From NCBI GenBank assembly GCA_963750495.1, contig CAVVQV010000006.1, forward strand, positions 124,001 through 188,000: a DNA stretch of 64,000 bases, given 5' to 3'. This document shows, piece after piece, positions 55,375 through 64,000 of this stretch. Origin of the DNA: JANLYC01 sp963750495. Lineage in GTDB: Bacteria > Actinomycetota > Actinomycetes > Propionibacteriales > Nocardioidaceae. Position numbers and translations under genes: made by a program. The notes beneath the pieces are model-generated. The model saw nothing but the letters and a program-made list of their open reading frames with translations, was not told the DNA's origin and made no database searches. Position 1 is the stretch's first letter; the number at the start of each line of letters is the position of its first letter.

Positions 55375-57084
55375 TTGCTCACCGCCGCTGCCGGATCATC
55401 GCTGCGCCTCGACGCCAACGTCGTGGACTACCTGCTGATCGCGCTCTACTTCGTCTTCGTGCTGGGAATCGGCCTGCTGGCGCGTACCCAGGTCTCGTCG
55501 AGTCTCGACTTCTTCCTCTCCGGCCGGTCCTTGCCCGCCTGGGTGACTGGTCTGGCATTCATCTCCGCCAACCTCGGGGCTGTCGAGATCATGGGCATGT
55601 CGGCCAACGGCGCCGAGATCGGCATGCCGACCATGCACTACTACTGGATCGGCGCCATCCCGGCCATGCTCTTCCTCGGCGTGGTGATGATGCCGTTCTA
55701 CTACGGATCGAAGGTGCGCAGCGTTCCCGAGTTCATGCTCCGCCGTTTCGGTCCGACCGCGCATCTCGTCAACGCGATCAGCTTCGCGGTCGCCCAGGTC
55801 CTGATCGCCGGCGTCAACCTCTACCTGCTCGCCACGGTCGTGCACTCCCTGCTCGGCTGGCCGATCTGGGTTTCCACGATCGCGGCGGCGGCGATCGTGC
55901 TGTCGTACATCACGCTGGGTGGGCTGAGCGCGGCCATCTACAACGAGGTGCTGCAGTTCTTCATCATCGTGGCGGCACTGTTGCCGTTGACGCTGCTCGG
56001 GCTGCACAAGGTAGGCGGCTGGGGAGGGCTGACGGACAAGATGTCGGCAGCCGGCACCGACGGCCAGCTGGCGTCCTGGCCCGGCACGTCGCTGACCGCC
56101 TTCAGCTCGTCGTTCCTGTCCGTCGTGGGAATCGTGCTCGGGCTCGGCTTCGTGCTGTCGTTCGGCTACTGGACGACCAACTTCGTCGAGGTGCAGCGCG
56201 CCATGGCTTCCAAGGACATGAGCGCCGCCCGGCGCGCACCGATCATCGGCTCCTTCCCGAAGATGTTCGTGCCGTTCATCGTGATCATTCCTGGCATGAT
56301 CGCCGCGGTCGCGGTGAGCGAGCTCGCCGACTACAAGAAGGCCGGCGGCAGCGGGGGCGGCGGTATCGACTACAACGACGCGCTGCTCCTGCTGATGCGC
56401 GACCTGCTGCCCAACGGCCTCCTGGGGGTGGCGATCGCCGGGCTGCTCGCTGCGTTCATGGCCGGTATGGCGGCGAACATCTCGGCATTCAACACCGTGT
56501 TCAGCTACGACATCTGGCAGGACTACATCCGTCCGGACCGCCCCGACGAGTACTACACGAAGGTCGGGCGTCTCATGACGGTGGTCGCCACGGTGCTGGC
56601 GATCGGCACCGCAGCGCTGGCATCGAGCTACAGCAACTTGATGGACTACCTGCAGACGTTGTTCGGCTTCTTCAACGCGCCGCTCTTCGCCACCTTCATC
56701 CTGGGCATGTTCTGGAAGCGGATGACGGCCACCGCCGGCTGGACCGGCCTCGTGTCGGGCACGTTCGCGGCCATCGTGGTGGCCATGCTGAGCCAGGACG
56801 CCCTGGGCGGGCTCAGCACGGGAGTGCTCGGCCTCAGTGGCCAGGGTGCGAGCTTCGTCGCGGCCGGCACTGCCTTCGCGGTGGACATCCTGGTCAGTGT
56901 CGTCGTCACCGGCATGACCCGACCCAAACCCGAGTCGGAGCTACGCGGCCTGGTCTACTCCCTCACACCCAAGTCCGACTTCACCGAGGGATCGTCGGTG
57001 GCCGCGCACTGGTGGCTCTCCCCCACGAAGCTGGCCGGTGTCTCGCTCGGTCTCGTCATCGTCTTGAACCTCGTCTTCCGCTGA
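55375..57084 (+). CDS. sodium:solute symporter (SSS family)
   Basis: A 569-residue symporter with about 13-14 membrane segments. It starts at TTG 55375, 6 nt after a GGAGG site. VVDYLLIALYFVFVLGIGLLAR, FLSGRSLPAWVTGLAFISANLGAVE and FMAGMAANISAFNTVFSYDIWQDY are typical of the sugar/monocarboxylate branch. It should import an organic solute with sodium. The next gene, 13 bp downstream, encodes a small membrane protein that probably belongs to the same unit. Specificity cannot be assigned. Confidence 0.93.
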   Translation: MLTAAAGSSLRLDANVVDYLLIALYFVFVLGIGLLARTQVSSSLDFFLSGRSLPAWVTGLAFISANLGAVEIMGMSANGAEIGMPTMHYYWIGAIPAMLFLGVVMMPFYYGSKVRSVPEFMLRRFGPTAHLVNAISFAVAQVLIAGVNLYLLATVVHSLLGWPIWVSTIAAAAIVLSYITLGGLSAAIYNEVLQFFIIVAALLPLTLLGLHKVGGWGGLTDKMSAAGTDGQLASWPGTSLTAFSSSFLSVVGIVLGLGFVLSFGYWTTNFVEVQRAMASKDMSAARRAPIIGSFPKMFVPFIVIIPGMIAAVAVSELADYKKAGGSGGGGIDYNDALLLLMRDLLPNGLLGVAIAGLLAAFMAGMAANISAFNTVFSYDIWQDYIRPDRPDEYYTKVGRLMTVVATVLAIGTAALASSYSNLMDYLQTLFGFFNAPLFATFILGMFWKRMTATAGWTGLVSGTFAAIVVAMLSQDALGGLSTGVLGLSGQGASFVAAGTAFAVDILVSVVVTGMTRPKPESELRGLVYSLTPKSDFTEGSSVAAHWWLSPTKLAGVSLGLVIVLNLVFR

Positions 57085-57097
57085 ACGGAGCCCCATC

Positions 57098-57403
57098 ATG
57101 CCCGCTGACGAAACCGCAACGCCCCCCCGCCGACACCAGGCCGGCTGGTTCGACATCCGCAACGTGATCGGCCTGCTGCTCCTGATCTACGGGCTGGTGC
57201 TGCTCGGGATGGGGATCTTCAACGCCAGCGACACCGAGCTCGCCCGCGCCGACGGCATCAACGCCAATCTCTGGGCCGGCCTCGGGATCGGCGCGCTGGG
57301 CGCCTTCTTCCTGGGCTGGGCGTGGCTCCGTCCGATCGTCGTCGACGACGCCCAGGTGGAGGAAGACAAGAAGGCGCAGGAGAACGAACCCCCAGCCCAC
57401 TGA
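57098..57403 (+). CDS. small two-segment membrane protein, possible symporter accessory subunit
   Basis: A 101-residue protein. After a polar, proline-containing N-terminus come two hydrophobic segments (VIGLLLLIYGLVLLGMGIF and LWAGLGIGALGAFFLGWAWL), then an acidic/Lys-rich tail. The layout resembles the small accessory proteins encoded with some monocarboxylate symporters (DUF485-like), though the sequence is not that family. Only 13 bp separate it from the symporter stop. Function is inferred from position only. Confidence 0.75.
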   Translation: MPADETATPPRRHQAGWFDIRNVIGLLLLIYGLVLLGMGIFNASDTELARADGINANLWAGLGIGALGAFFLGWAWLRPIVVDDAQVEEDKKAQENEPPAH

Positions 57404-57459
57404 CGCCATGACCCCGGCAATTGCAGGAAAGTCAGGCCGACACGCCGTGGAGAGCCTGC

Positions 57460-57489
57460 ACCTTCCCGCAATGCGCGGGGAGGGAAGGT
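57460..57489. terminator. hairpin between converging genes
   Basis: ACCTTCCC (57460-57467) pairs with GGGAAGGT (57482-57489), with inner CCGC/GCGG pairing possible in the loop. It lies between the small membrane protein gene stop (57403) and the converging pirin stop (57492), where a shared terminator is expected. Confidence 0.55.
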
Positions 57490-57491
57490 TC

Positions 57492-58454
57492 CTAGCGCGT
57501 ACGGCCGCGCGACTTCAGCCGGGTGTTGGGCATCGGCGGGGCGAGCAACCGGTCGCCGTCGTAACCGACCACGTCACCGAACTGCTCGTCACCGTCGTTC
57601 CACCGCCGGCGGAACTCCACGATCTCGTCGTGGCTGCGGCCGATGAAGTTCCACCACATCACCAGCTCCTCGACGAACGGTTCGCCACCCAGCAGTAACG
57701 CGCGCACCGTCCCCGTGCTCGCGGTCAGCTCCAGCCGCTCCTGGCCGGCGCCGAGGTAGCCGATCTCGCTTGCCGCCAGCCGGTTCCCCGCGACGACCAC
57801 ACCGTCGTCGATCGCCAGCACGCCGTACTCGTAGTCCGGCCGCAGCCCGACCGTGGCGGGACCGTCGATCACCAGCTCGGCGCCGACGACAGGTGTGTAG
57901 GTGGTGGCCGGCGACTCCGTGTCCTCGAGGCGCCCGAGGATCACCGTCGCACGGAGACCGCTCCGGCTCAGCACGGGAAGGTCGGAGTACTGCGTGAACG
58001 CTCGCGGCGCCTCGTGTCGTGCTCGGTCAGGCAGCGCCACCCAGAGCTGCACGCCATGCATGAGCGCTGAATGTCCGGGCGGCGACTCCTCGGAGTGCGC
58101 GATCCCCGGGCCGGAGGTCATCAGGTTGAGCTGGCCGGGGACCACGATGGCGTTGCTGCCCAGGGTGTCGCGATGCTGGATCTCGCCGTCGAGGAGCCAG
58201 CTGACGGTTTGCAGCCCTGAGTGGGGATGGGGCGCCATCCTCATCCCGACCTGGTTCGTGATGTCCTCCGGGCCGAAATGGTCGACGAAGCACCACGCAC
58301 CGATCGTCCGTCGATGCTTGTTGGGCAGCACTCGCCGGACCTCCTGGCGGGGGCCGAGCAGCACCGCCCTGGGTTCGAGACGCTCGAACGTCGCCGCCTG
58401 CTCCGTCGAACCGGGAGTAAGCACGAGCTCGCGGTCAGCCTCGGCGTTGCTCAT
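57492..58454 (-). CDS. pirin family protein
   Basis: A 320-residue bicupin. RTIGAWCFVDHFGPED, MRMAPHPHSGLQTVSWLLDGEIQHRD and GPGIAHSEESPPG carry the metal-binding His/Glu residues of the N-terminal cupin. Pirins bind iron and some have quercetin dioxygenase activity; a nuclear-cofactor role applies only to eukaryotes. Nothing in the context identifies a substrate. It starts 4 bp before the stop of the next upstream gene, so it follows the peptidase gene in one transcript. Confidence 0.92.
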   Translation of the reverse strand: MSNAEADRELVLTPGSTEQAATFERLEPRAVLLGPRQEVRRVLPNKHRRTIGAWCFVDHFGPEDITNQVGMRMAPHPHSGLQTVSWLLDGEIQHRDTLGSNAIVVPGQLNLMTSGPGIAHSEESPPGHSALMHGVQLWVALPDRARHEAPRAFTQYSDLPVLSRSGLRATVILGRLEDTESPATTYTPVVGAELVIDGPATVGLRPDYEYGVLAIDDGVVVAGNRLAASEIGYLGAGQERLELTASTGTVRALLLGGEPFVEELVMWWNFIGRSHDEIVEFRRRWNDGDEQFGDVVGYDGDRLLAPPMPNTRLKSRGRTR

Positions 58455-58458
58455 GACA

Positions 58459-60051
58459 TCAGCACGTCGTTCCGGCCGCCGGCGGAGTACCGCTGACGAG
58501 GAACGTGTCGACCGCCCGCTCGATGCAGACGTTGCCGGAGCCGTACGCCGTGTGACCGTCGCCATCACGGCTCAGGAGAACACCGGACTGGAGCTCATCG
58601 GCGAGCTTGACCGCTTGCTCGTACGGCGTGGCCGGGTCTCGTGTCGTGCCGATGACGACGATGGGCGCTGCCCCCTGGGCGGAGAAGTCGGGCTGGGGCT
58701 GGCTTGGTTCGACGGGCCAGTTCGAGCAGGTGTAAGGCCACCACATCGCGACCGGACCGAACACGGGTGCCTGGGCGACGAAGTCCTGCCGGCCGGCCTC
58801 GATCTGACGCAACGACTCGCTCTCCGGGTGGTCCAGGCAGTTGACAGCCGACTGCACCTCGAGTGAGTTGTTCGCGTAGGTCCCGTCGGGTTGTCGATCG
58901 GCGTAGAAATCGGCCAGCAACAGCAACGTGTCGCCGCTGCCGTCGATCGCCTCCTTGAGCGCCTGCGTCAGATAGGTCCAGCTGTCCCTGCTGTAGAGGG
59001 GGACGATGACGCCGTAGAACGCCAAGCCCTCGGTCACGTCGCGTCCGCTCGACGTCGGCAGCGGGTTGGCGTCGATCTGCTTGAACAACTGAGCGATGCG
59101 GTCACGCGCTGCATCGACGGACGTGCCGAGTGGGCAGTTGCCCTGGCCGACGCAGTAGGACAGGAAGGCGGTCAGGGCGTCATCGAACCCGGCCGCCTGG
59201 TCGATCTCGGTCTGCCGCGGGACCGCGAGCGGGTCCACCGCCCCGTCGAGGACCATGCGCCCGACCTTCTTGGGGAACAACGCGGCGTACGTCGCACCCA
59301 CGTACGTGCCGTAGGACGCCCCGAAGAAGTTGAGCTTCGGGTCGTTCACGGCCGCACGGATGATGTCCATGTCGCGCGCCACCTCGACGGTCGACACGTG
59401 CGCGAGCAGGGGTCCGGACCTCGCGACGCACCCGGCTGCGAACGACGTCGCCAGATCCTGGAACTGCTTGATCTCGGCAGCTGTGTCGGGCGACGGGTCG
59501 GAAGCGACGAACGTGTCGAGGGCAGAGTCACTGATGCAGTCGACCGGGGTGCTCTGGCCGACGCCACGAGGGTCGAAGCCGAGCACGTCGTAGGCCGCCG
59601 TGACGCTCTCGGCCAGACCGATGTAACCGAGATAGTCGATACCGGAGCCGCCCGGGCCCCCGGGGTTGATGAGCAGGGTGCCACGACGTTGCGCCGGGTC
59701 GGTGGCTACCCGCCGCTTCGCCTTGATCGTGATGGCCTGGCCGTTGAGGTCGGAGTAGTCCAACGGAACCCAGATGCTCGCGCACTGACCCCCTTCGCAC
59801 GAGGTCCACGAAACCTTCTGGTCGTAGAACCTCGCCAGCCCTCTGCCCGCCGGGCCTGCGCCGAAGCCCTTCGGCAGGTCTCCCGGGCCGGCTGGCCCCG
59901 AGGCAGACGGAGACTCGCTGGGCTGGGCGGGCGTGCCACCGGAGACGTCCTGCGCTCCTCCACATCCCATGAGGACGAGAAGGGCCGCCAATGCGGCGAT
60001 GGCGGCCGATCCGCGGAGACGGTGCGGAAACCCAGGGGTGGCGTAGGTCAC
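58459..60051 (-). CDS. secreted alpha/beta hydrolase, tripeptidyl aminopeptidase-like lipoprotein
   Basis: A 530-residue exported hydrolase of the SlpD/TAP type. The signal peptide ends LVLMGC, a fair lipobox with Cys30. The oxyanion region is INPGGPGGSG, the nucleophile elbow GASYG, and the C-terminal catalytic Asp/His are in GTTRDPATPY and DGDGHTAYG. The family removes N-terminal tripeptides from exported proteins. The Ser/Pro-rich linker after the lipobox is typical. It is followed by the pirin gene 4 bp downstream. Confidence 0.92.
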   Translation of the reverse strand: MTYATPGFPHRLRGSAAIAALAALLVLMGCGGAQDVSGGTPAQPSESPSASGPAGPGDLPKGFGAGPAGRGLARFYDQKVSWTSCEGGQCASIWVPLDYSDLNGQAITIKAKRRVATDPAQRRGTLLINPGGPGGSGIDYLGYIGLAESVTAAYDVLGFDPRGVGQSTPVDCISDSALDTFVASDPSPDTAAEIKQFQDLATSFAAGCVARSGPLLAHVSTVEVARDMDIIRAAVNDPKLNFFGASYGTYVGATYAALFPKKVGRMVLDGAVDPLAVPRQTEIDQAAGFDDALTAFLSYCVGQGNCPLGTSVDAARDRIAQLFKQIDANPLPTSSGRDVTEGLAFYGVIVPLYSRDSWTYLTQALKEAIDGSGDTLLLLADFYADRQPDGTYANNSLEVQSAVNCLDHPESESLRQIEAGRQDFVAQAPVFGPVAMWWPYTCSNWPVEPSQPQPDFSAQGAAPIVVIGTTRDPATPYEQAVKLADELQSGVLLSRDGDGHTAYGSGNVCIERAVDTFLVSGTPPAAGTTC

Positions 60052-60082
60052 CCGGCAAGGGTACGTGGCGAGCCAGGCCGGG

Positions 60083-60982
60083 TCAGCGGGCGAGCGATCC
60101 CGTGAACGTGTCGAATCCGGACTTGACCACGAAGCAGAGCACCCGGTGACCGGACTGATCGCTCCAGATACCCTCCGTAGGAATCAGTCGATATGGCTCA
60201 TATCCGCCGTCCTGCACCGCAGGGATGGCTGAGACCGCATCAACGCACGGCTGGACGGACTGGTCGTCGAGGCTGCCCTGCCCGGGGTAGGCGCTGCCGT
60301 CGATCTGGATCACGGCCACGGTCTCGGCGTTGTGTGCCTCGTCGCAAGGCACACCCTTGAGCTTGAACGTGTCGATGTTCTCGGCGCCACTGGATCCCGG
60401 GATCGAGATGCAGTCACCCTCGCGGATGTCACCGAAGGAGATGCGTCCGCTCTTGGTGATCGCACCGCTGTCGTCACGGTTGGCCTGCTGGCTCACCGCC
60501 CAGACGCCCAGGGCGATCAGCGCGACCCACCAGAGCACCGACAGCACCATGCCGACGATCGCCAGCACCTTGCCCCGCTGGCGGCTCCGGCCGATCTTGA
60601 TCAGCGCCACGATGCCCAACGGGATCGCGATGAGGATGCCGACCCACGGGACGATGAGTCCCACGACGAAGGCTGCGATGGCCCAGCCGCTCCAGCCGGT
60701 GGGGCCGTCGTCGTACCCGCCGGGGGAGCCGGGATAGCCACCCAGCCCCTGTCCCGGTGGTGGGTAGCCCTGTCCCGGTGGGTAGTTCTGCGGACCCGTG
60801 GGGTTGCTCGGTGGTGCCGGCGGGTACGCCGGTTGTCCCGGTGGGTAGCCCGATCCTGGTGGGTACGTCGACGGTCCGGCCTCACCCACTGGGGGCACCG
60901 GTGGCGGCGGCGAACCGGCGCCGGGCTGCCCCTGCCCCGGATGTTCGGGGTACGACGATCCGCCGCCTGACGTGTCGCTCAT
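60083..60982 (-). CDS. proline-rich DUF4190/septum-formation-type membrane protein
   Basis: A 299-residue protein. The first 95 residues are Pro/Gly/Tyr-rich with YPPG repeats, a low-complexity tail common in actinobacterial envelope proteins. Two membrane segments follow (WAIAAFVVGLIVPWVGILIAIPLGIVALI and VLAIVGMVLSVLWWVALIALGVW), fitting DUF4190. The C-terminal exported part has REGDCISIP and VPCDEAHNAETV, the same Cys pattern as the lipoprotein at 43495-44262. It overlaps the holB stop by 4 bp. Confidence 0.85.
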   Translation of the reverse strand: MSDTSGGGSSYPEHPGQGQPGAGSPPPPVPPVGEAGPSTYPPGSGYPPGQPAYPPAPPSNPTGPQNYPPGQGYPPPGQGLGGYPGSPGGYDDGPTGWSGWAIAAFVVGLIVPWVGILIAIPLGIVALIKIGRSRQRGKVLAIVGMVLSVLWWVALIALGVWAVSQQANRDDSGAITKSGRISFGDIREGDCISIPGSSGAENIDTFKLKGVPCDEAHNAETVAVIQIDGSAYPGQGSLDDQSVQPCVDAVSAIPAVQDGGYEPYRLIPTEGIWSDQSGHRVLCFVVKSGFDTFTGSLAR

Positions 60983-62145
60983 GCTGGTCCGCCCCTCAGC
61001 GAGATCATCAAGGACTCCAGGGCCAACAGGGGAGCGATCTCACCCTCGAGCCGCTCTCGCGCCGCGAAGATCGCAGCCAGCCGCCCCGTGGACACCTCAC
61101 CCGTCGTGCCTCGCGCCATCGTAGCGACCTCGCGCCTCAACTCCTCGTTGACGAGCTCGGTGTCGGCGCCAATCTGCAAACACAGCACATCGCGGTAGAA
61201 CGACGCCAGGTCGATGAGCGAGCGGTCGACTGCGTCCTTGACCATGCGCTTCCCGCGTTGCTTCTGGTGGCCCTCGAGCTCCTTCCTGGCGGCCGCGTAA
61301 CCGGTCGACTTGACGCCGCGGGTGCCCGCACCGAAGGCGAGCTCGAGGTCGGCCTGCTCACGCGCGTTGAGCGCCTCACTGCGTGGCTTCGCCTCCTCGC
61401 TGGCGGCGTCGACGAGGTTGGCGGCCGTCGTCATGCAGGAGCCGAGGTCGGTGAGCTGGGTCGGGATGGCGAGCACCTCGCGCCGCCGGTTGCGCGCTGC
61501 CTCGTCGCGTGCCAGCGCACGGGCCCGACCGATGTGGCCCTGGGACGCGCGCGCGGCGAAGCTGGCCACCGCAGCACTCACGCTGTCACGTCCCTCGAGG
61601 TGCGCGGCCACCTCACGCGTGGACGGGGTGCGGAGCACCAGGGCGCGGCAGCGGGAGCGAATCGTGGGCACGACGTCCTCGACCGTCGGAGCACACAACA
61701 TCCAGACCGTGCGCGGCGGTGGCTCCTCGATGCTCTTGAGCAAGGCGTCGGCGGCCGACTCGTTGAGCCGGTCGGCATCCTCGACGATCATGACCTGCCA
61801 GCGCCGGCCGGCCGGGGCCAACGCAGCGCGGCGAACGTACTCACGAATGGCGCCAACCTTGATGACACTCTCTTCGGTGCTGATCAAGGTGACGTCGGCA
61901 TGTGACCCGGCCAGTGCCGTGCGACACGCCAGGCACTCACCGCACCCAGCTCGCTCACACTGGAGCGCCGCCGCGAATGCTCTCGCCGCGGTCGAGCGTC
62001 CGGACCCCGGTGGTCCGGTGAAGATCCAGGCGTGAGTCATCGCCGTGCCGGTCTCACCGGCCAACGCCCGCTCGGCCCCGGCGACCGTCGCCTGCAGCTG
62101 CTCGACGATGCGAGCCTGACCGACCAGGTCGTCCCAGACGCTCAC
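60979..62145 (-). CDS. holB: DNA polymerase III subunit delta'
   Basis: A 388-residue clamp-loader subunit. The P-loop is GPPGSGRST (Arg in place of Lys, the usual degenerate delta' site), and the zinc module is CERAGCGECLAC. VMIVEDADRLNESAADALLKSIEEPP is the conserved second half of the ATPase-like fold. It cannot hydrolyse ATP itself but bridges gamma/tau and delta in the clamp loader. It overlaps the tmk fusion gene by 4 bp and the DUF4190-like gene by 4 bp. Confidence 0.93.
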   Translation of the reverse strand: MSVWDDLVGQARIVEQLQATVAGAERALAGETGTAMTHAWIFTGPPGSGRSTAARAFAAALQCERAGCGECLACRTALAGSHADVTLISTEESVIKVGAIREYVRRAALAPAGRRWQVMIVEDADRLNESAADALLKSIEEPPPRTVWMLCAPTVEDVVPTIRSRCRALVLRTPSTREVAAHLEGRDSVSAAVASFAARASQGHIGRARALARDEAARNRRREVLAIPTQLTDLGSCMTTAANLVDAASEEAKPRSEALNAREQADLELAFGAGTRGVKSTGYAAARKELEGHQKQRGKRMVKDAVDRSLIDLASFYRDVLCLQIGADTELVNEELRREVATMARGTTGEVSTGRLAAIFAARERLEGEIAPLLALESLMISLRGGPA

Positions 62146-64000
62146 GCGTCGGCGCCTTCGCGTCGGTCAGCAAGCGTGAGCACGGGCGTGAGCCGGACGC
62201 GGACGGCTGTCGCAATCTCGTCCATGGGCAACCGGGCGTCGATGACGAGGTAGTGCTCGGGATCGGCTGCTGCCAGCTCGAGGAACGAGTCGCGTACCCG
62301 GTGGTGGAAGGCCGCCGACTCCGCCTCGATCCGGTCGGGCGTCTCGAACCGGCCGCGTCCGAGCTGGGGATCGACGTCGAGCAGGACGGTCAGGTGCGGG
62401 CGCAGCTCGGCGGTCGCCCACCGGGCGATGTGCTCGACCTCGAGCGGTAGGAGGTCGCGACCTGCACCCTGATAGGCCAGCGCCGAGTCGACGTAGCGGT
62501 CGGTGATGACGACCGCCCCGCGCGCGAGGGCCGGCCGGACGAGCTTTTCGACGTGCTCGGCCTTGTCGGCGGCGTACAGCAGGACCTCGGCCCGGTGGTC
62601 GAGCGCTCCGGTCTCGGGCGACAACAAGATCTGCCGGAGCTGCTGCCCCACCGCGGAGCCGCCCGGTTCGTGTGTCAGCACGACGTCGTAGCCGGTGGCC
62701 GTGAGCCAGTCACCGAGCAGACGTGCCTGCGTCGACTTGCCGGCGCCTTCGCCACCCTCGAGCGCAACGAAGACACCGTGATCGGCGTACACGCCGCGCT
62801 CTCCCATCAAGGACCTCTTCAGCTCGCTCAGGATCGTGGTACCCGGCCGGTCGTTCATCTGACGGTACGACAGCACACCGACGACGATCATCACCAGTGA
62901 CGAGAAGAACATGGTGATGGCAGCCCCGTTGTAGTCGAGCACCGCATCGTCGTTGAGCACGAAACGGTGGGTCCCGATGAGACCCGCCGTCAGGGGTGCG
63001 AGCGCCAGCACGAGCGCCAGCACCAGCCGGATCAGCGTCTGGACGAACGCGAACGTCCGGCCGCGGAGCGCGTCCTCGACCTCCAGACCCAGCAGTGTGT
63101 AGCCGGTGATCCAGGCCGTCCCTGCGAAGTAGCCGAGCAGGAAGGTCAGGAAGGTCACGACCGCGAGGTTGGCCACCAGGGCGACGCCGGCGAGCAGGAG
63201 CCCGGCGGCGATGATGGACACGCCGAACAGCCGCCGTCTCGACATCGCCGCCAGGAGGCGACCACCTCGCCACATGCCCATGGCGAGACCGGTGAACACG
63301 CTGGCGAAGAGCAGGCCGTAACCCGGGTTCCCGCCGCCAAGGTCCCCGACGTAGACCCGGGCCAGGCCGACGACGACACCGCCCGCGGCAAAGGCACCGA
63401 CGATTCCGATCACCAGGCCGCGGATCAGCGGCGTGCGCGCGATGTAGGACCATCCCTCCCGAATGACCGCGAACATGCCTTGTCGGTCCTCGCGGGCGAT
63501 GGCTGGTCCACGGGGGATGTCCTTCAACGTCGCGATGACGATTCCCGAGGCGACGAACGAGACGGCGTTGAAGACCAGTGAGACCGTGACGGCCGCGTCG
63601 ACCCACCCGAAGGTCGCGTGGAGCGCGTTCGTCGACAGCGACAGCAGCACGAAGATCGCGGCAGCGGGTACCGCCGAGCCGTACGTCGTCGCGATCGCGA
63701 TCTGGTTGGCGGACCCGAGCTTGTCGCGCGGTACGAGGTTGGGGATCGTGGCGTCCTTGGCCGGCAGCCACACCAGGGTGATCGCCTCGATGATCACCGT
63801 TGCGATGTAGACCCATGCCAGCGTGTCCACGATCGGGATCGTGAGAAACACCAACCCCCGGAGGACATCCCCGACGATCAGGGTCGAGCGGCGGTCGAGC
63901 CGATCGGCGATGTAACCCGCCAACGGTCCCAGCACCACCGCCGGCAGCACCCGGAGGAACAGGACGCCGGCGATCGCGAAATTCTGGTTGGCATAGCTGT
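62142..64000 (-). CDS. tmk: MFS transporter - dTMP kinase fusion (5' end beyond window)
   Basis: The visible 618 codons have about 10-11 membrane segments of a major facilitator protein (GVLFLRVLPAVVLGPLAGYIADRLDRR at the start of the window edge), then a thymidylate kinase from about the last 200 residues: P-loop ALEGGEGAGKST, THEPGGSAVGQQLR and ITDRYVDSALAYQGAGR. This fusion is known in Nocardioidaceae and Streptomyces-like genomes. The kinase makes dTDP for DNA synthesis; what the transporter half moves is unknown. The start is off the right edge. Confidence 0.95.
   Translation of the reverse strand, partial: SYANQNFAIAGVLFLRVLPAVVLGPLAGYIADRLDRRSTLIVGDVLRGLVFLTIPIVDTLAWVYIATVIIEAITLVWLPAKDATIPNLVPRDKLGSANQIAIATTYGSAVPAAAIFVLLSLSTNALHATFGWVDAAVTVSLVFNAVSFVASGIVIATLKDIPRGPAIAREDRQGMFAVIREGWSYIARTPLIRGLVIGIVGAFAAGGVVVGLARVYVGDLGGGNPGYGLLFASVFTGLAMGMWRGGRLLAAMSRRRLFGVSIIAAGLLLAGVALVANLAVVTFLTFLLGYFAGTAWITGYTLLGLEVEDALRGRTFAFVQTLIRLVLALVLALAPLTAGLIGTHRFVLNDDAVLDYNGAAITMFFSSLVMIVVGVLSYRQMNDRPGTTILSELKRSLMGERGVYADHGVFVALEGGEGAGKSTQARLLGDWLTATGYDVVLTHEPGGSAVGQQLRQILLSPETGALDHRAEVLLYAADKAEHVEKLVRPALARGAVVITDRYVDSALAYQGAGRDLLPLEVEHIARWATAELRPHLTVLLDVDPQLGRGRFETPDRIEAESAAFHHRVRDSFLELAAADPEHYLVIDARLPMDEIATAVRVRLTPVLTLADRREGADA

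Noticed and set aside
55203..57167. 654-codon frame overlapping the symporter
   Set aside because: Arg/His/Gly-rich translation in another frame of a clear membrane transporter; no ribosome binding site or domain.

Overview
The window is chromosomal DNA of a high-GC actinomycete, most likely a Nocardioidaceae-type member of the Propionibacteriales (Nocardioides or Aeromicrobium-like). The evidence is the strong GC bias at third codon positions, GTG and TTG starts, many 4-bp stop/start overlaps, a DUF222/13E12-family HNH gene, an MFS-dTMP kinase fusion and the conserved block dacB - DUF2342 protease - tilS - hpt - ftsH - folE - folP - folB - folK - DUF3180, which is the order I know from mycobacteria. 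I see no prophage, integrase, insertion sequence, CRISPR array or rRNA. One tRNA gene, tRNA-Thr(CGT), is present.

Layout. 1-3.0 kb, minus strand: a pantothenate/NAD operon (DUF2520 oxidoreductase, panC, panD, nadB cut by the window edge); panC has an apparent one-base frameshift at its 5' end. 3.2-16 kb: an envelope-glycopolymer island with two family 2 glycosyltransferases (one fused to a CDP-glycerol/ribitol phosphotransferase), a bifunctional cytidylyltransferase-SDR enzyme and three sulfotransferases. Inside it sits a small operon of a MidA/NDUFAF7-type methyltransferase, an acetyltransferase and an orphan NuoD. 16.1-19.9 kb: an osmoprotectant ABC importer split into divergent halves. 19.9-31.3 kb: the housekeeping folate/ftsH/hpt/tilS/dacB block. 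31.4-37.1 kb: pyrophosphatase, a DUF222-HNH gene with a perfect SOS box at its start, an acyl-CoA oxidase-like enzyme and a secreted NlpC/P60 hydrolase. 37.4-40.3 kb: VOC protein, enoyl-CoA hydratase, PAP2 membrane protein. 40.5-43.5 kb: a TPP riboswitch followed by the ykoEDC thiamine/HMP ECF transporter. 43.5-53.7 kb: septum-formation-like lipoprotein, methylmalonate-semialdehyde dehydrogenase, amidase, GNAT, pyruvate phosphate dikinase, PGPGW membrane protein, dihydrolipoyl dehydrogenase and small membrane proteins. 53.9-64 kb: two DinB proteins, tRNA-Thr, an SSS symporter with a small membrane partner, pirin, a secreted peptidase, a DUF4190-like protein, holB and the MFS-tmk fusion, which runs off the end.

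The most noteworthy points are: (i) a complex I arginine-methyltransferase homologue encoded next to an orphan NuoD that keeps the target arginine but has Trp in place of the quinone-site Tyr; (ii) the link between ribitol-phosphate-type wall polymer genes and sulfotransferases; (iii) an 84-bp palindromic element present twice, about 31 kb apart; (iv) a LexA-type SOS box over the start of the DUF222-HNH gene; (v) the panC frameshift.
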